Shown here: positions 62,719-64,000 of the stretch, one piece after another
Position numbering within the stretch: position 1 is the first letter of the stretch
How the letters are laid out: each line of letters begins with the position of its first letter
Notes under the pieces: generated by a model
What the model was told of the DNA's origin: nothing
What the model saw: the letters and a program-made list of their open reading frames with translations, nothing else
The model's database searches: none
Assembly: GCF_037975245.1 (NCBI RefSeq)
Contig: NC_092568.1
Span: 4,413,001-4,477,000 of the forward strand
From: Apostichopus japonicus
Taxonomy: Eukaryota; Echinodermata; Holothuroidea; Aspidochirotida; Stichopodidae
DNA length: 64,000 nt
Direction of reading: 5' to 3'
Translations under genes and position numbers: made by a program

Positions 62719-63194
62719 GATGTATGTCTGTATGTATTTTTTTTTGAACAACTCGTTACGTCACAAACTCTTCTACTCGTTTTCACCCCCTTCTTTCTCT
62801 CCCACCCCTCTCTCCACACTCGCTCTGTTCTCTCTCTTCCTTACATGTAGCCAATATTGTATTGCTAACGTCACTGCTAGGACAATATTCCCTCTTTTTC
62901 AATCTGAAAAGAAAAGTTATTTTGGGTGATTATAAAGGTCAGAATTGTAGTCCTGGTGCCACTGATTCGAATCCCGTGTTAGACAAAAAAAATATATGCT
63001 CCTTTGAAATTGTTCATAATATCCAAGTAAGATTTCCAATGTTCATATATATATATATTTTGTTCATCTACTCTGGAACTCTCAAACCAGTTCCTATATC
63101 TTTCTTACCTGGTTCTAGGCTTCCTTTGATGATACCGATTACATTGTGAACCGGTCTCCTTTCATTGTAATTATTCACCTCTAACCGTACCTTC
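53856..63194 (-). CDS. FOLH1-like: Second NAALADase-like M28B peptidase, 3' part (10 exons; 5' end outside window)
   Basis: Exons in transcript order: 63194-63109, 62191-62072, 61674-61589, 61046-60915, 59510-59428, 59223-59133, 58672-58414, 54838-54757, 54584-54492, 54060-53856. Lengths 86, 120, 86, 132, 83, 91, 259, 82, 93 equal exons 8-16 of the complete gene at 36117-49957, with the same phases; only the last exon differs (205 versus 235 nt). The missing 5' exons lie to the right: a donor-like GTAAG on the minus strand ends exactly at the edge (63999-63995), so base 64000 is probably the last base of exon 7. Zinc and catalytic residues are intact: [32 protein letters not shown] and YPLYHS. 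The C-terminus is shorter, ending VDILARE. A membrane-bound glutamate-type carboxypeptidase role is inferred from the family. Nothing suggests a pseudogene: there are no stops or frameshifts and all ten introns' visible sites are GT-AG. Confidence 0.93.
55650..57728 (+). pseudogene. Degenerate Penelope-like reverse transcriptase
   Basis: Family landmarks read in order: [39 protein letters not shown] (the first catalytic Asp), [16 protein letters not shown], then [13 protein letters not shown] where a YxDD motif is expected. After the inner insertion come [18 protein letters not shown] and LKDLLV, a block typical of Penelope-like elements. The N-terminal part of the polymerase is missing. There is a stop at about 55891, a frameshift near 55980, and the second Asp of YxDD is Glu. 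Removing the insertion 56671-57561 with one copy of its target duplication restores the reading frame across the junction. The copy is clearly inactive. Confidence 0.85.
56671..57561. mobile_element. hAT-like non-autonomous element inserted in the Penelope reverse transcriptase
   Basis: The termini caggggcgtagcga and tcgctacgcccctg are perfect 14-bp inverted repeats. The flanks are cacgcggt and cacgcgga, an 8-bp target duplication with one difference. It is 891 bp with no transposase. The left part carries the recurrent core 'ggggtctaaggggaggggg ... ttagatgcagtctggtgc' also seen near 36850, 41380 and 55250. Confidence 0.85.
57806..57860 (+). ncRNA. Hammerhead-ribozyme-like motif (candidate, probably degenerate)
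   Basis: CTGATGA at 57814-57820 is followed by a stem GCTC/GAGC (57822-57825 with 57842-57845) and GAAA at 57847-57850, then CCGG and TC (57855-57856). Bases ACTA (57810-57813) can pair with TAGT (57857-57860) as stem I. This is the order of a type I hammerhead with a minimal stem III, a form reported in Penelope-like elements. The pair next to the core is A-A, where G-C is usual, so activity is doubtful. Confidence 0.4.
58896..58952. repeat. (TA)n microsatellite
   Basis: Pure TA run in an intron of the second NAALADase gene. Confidence 0.9.
59636..60147. mobile_element. hAT-like MITE, 512 bp
   Basis: It starts cagggtgtctctaac and ends cttagggaatccctg. The 8-bp duplication tattattg is perfect at 59628-59635 and 60148-60155. 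The motif cacgaaccccc recurs inside. It lies in the intron between the 61046-60915 and 59510-59428 exons. Confidence 0.8.
62380..62451 (-). tRNA. tRNA-like sequence, probably pseudogene or SINE head
   Basis: On the minus strand 72 nt fold as a cloverleaf: acceptor GCGTCCA/TGGAGGC (6 of 7 pairs), D arm GCCTAGTTGGTTAGGGT, anticodon stem TCCGC/GCGGG with loop GTACAAA, T arm CCGGG-TTCGAAT-CCCGG. The anticodon would be ACA, which standard eukaryotic tRNA sets do not use. The sequence abuts (TA)n tracts. A tRNA-derived repeat or pseudogene is more likely than a working tRNA. Confidence 0.5.
62586..62730. repeat. (TA)n tracts with a long perfect palindrome
   Basis: A (TA)n run (62587-62630) precedes cagacatacatctatata (62631). 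Its exact inverse ends at 62730, giving arms of at least 24 bases around a second TA run. The sequence can extrude as a cruciform and will be unstable to clone or assemble. Confidence 0.85.
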
Positions 63195-63724
63195 CTGTAG
63201 GGCACAAGTATAGCAACATAATAATTATAAAATGTTATTGTGAAAGGATTTGTGAAAGGATTGTCAATGTGATATGTAATCGCTGTTAAAACATTTCCGT
63301 TGATTTGTAAGAAAGAGGAGGTTTGGATTTATACATTTAAGTCCTCCAAACTTTACATTTGCTATCAGATACTTCACCGATTGCTATCATATACTGTATG
63401 TGTCGTATATGCTTAAAGAGCAATCAACCAATCAAGGACATTTATGAAACGCCAAATCTTTCAAACGCTCTCTAAGGTGCAGAGGCACAAAAGTACAGTT
63501 CATGCTGATATTACATGTAATACAATAGGAAATTCAGGAGAGTGTTAAAAGTTTTCCGCACTGCAGTCAGCCGGTTAGTTACTCTGCTCGCCACTAAATG
63601 ATAACCAAAGGGTGGGGATCTAGTGGGGGGGGGGTGGTAAGGAAGAACACTGTTTGTCGACAGTTTTAAGGTACTGTCTCTTAAATAATATTTACGTGTC
63701 TAATTGTATTTACCAATGCCACTA

Positions 63725-63915
63725 TTCCATTCCCTTCCCTTCCATTCTCTCCCTCCCTCCCTCCCTCCCTCACCACCCATCCTTTCTCGCATTCTTCCGT
63801 CCATTCATTCATTCATCCATCCATTCATTCATAATCCATTCGTTGATCATTTATTCAACCGTCCATTCATCCCTCCATTCGTTTCATTTCATTCATCCAT
63901 TCATACATTCGTTCT
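63725..63915 (+). repeat. (CATT/CATC)n microsatellite
   Basis: ccattcattcattcatcc-type tetranucleotide repeats preceded by (CCCT)n, in the intron just before the right edge. Confidence 0.85.
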
Positions 63916-64000
63916 TAGTCTAGTGTGGTGTATAGTGTACATGTATAGCTTTCTAAATACAGTAAATTAGTTGAGTATCCCTCAATATATATTTCTTACC

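Noticed and set aside
1-64000. A bacterial-type defence or biosynthetic gene cluster, or a CRISPR array
   Set aside because: All convincing coding sequence is intron-split animal genes. The tandem arrays have no spacer-repeat alternation.

Overview
The window is eukaryotic DNA, AT-rich, with genes split into many short exons by introns of 0.2-5 kb and dense in transposon remnants. Intron structure, protein similarity and repeat types point to an invertebrate deuterostome, most likely an echinoderm (a sea cucumber is my guess). The species cannot be fixed from the sequence alone. No bacterial operon, CRISPR array or rRNA is present.

Three protein-coding genes were reassembled by hand from splice sites and reading-frame continuity. 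(1) UBR7, plus strand, 12206-34064: 12 coding exons, 466 residues, with a UBR box, an atypical PHD finger and the conserved C-terminal block, and a poly(A) signal at 34137. (2) A complete M28B metallopeptidase of the glutamate carboxypeptidase II / NAALADase family, minus strand, 49957-36117: 17 coding exons, 762 residues, type II membrane protein, all zinc ligands present. (3) The 3' part of a second NAALADase-like gene, minus strand, from the right edge to 53856: ten exons matching exons 8-17 of the first gene. Nine of these ten have the same length and all have the same intron phases. Genes 2 and 3 are a head-to-tail tandem duplicate. UBR7 and gene 2 converge tail-to-tail around 34-36 kb.

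Layout: 1-12.2 kb has no recognisable gene and holds MITEs, a SINE and G/C-run repeat ends. 12.2-34.1 kb is UBR7, whose introns carry a 118-bp and a 140-bp tandem array and a nested pair of DNA transposons. 34.1-36.1 kb is intergenic, with a MITE and a 15-bp minisatellite. 36.1-50.0 kb is the complete NAALADase gene, with SINEs, a LINE fossil and a partially triplicated exon in its introns. 50.0-53.8 kb is intergenic. 53.9-64 kb is the second NAALADase gene.

The most striking structure is a three-level nested transposon stack in an intron of the second NAALADase gene (55173-58355). A hAT-like element with perfect 8-bp target duplications contains a Penelope-like reverse transcriptase remnant. 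That remnant is bounded by about 84-bp inverted repeats and a perfect 19-bp direct repeat, carries a hammerhead-ribozyme-like motif, and is itself split by a second hAT-like element. At least eight further DNA elements were bounded by finding their terminal repeats and target duplications.
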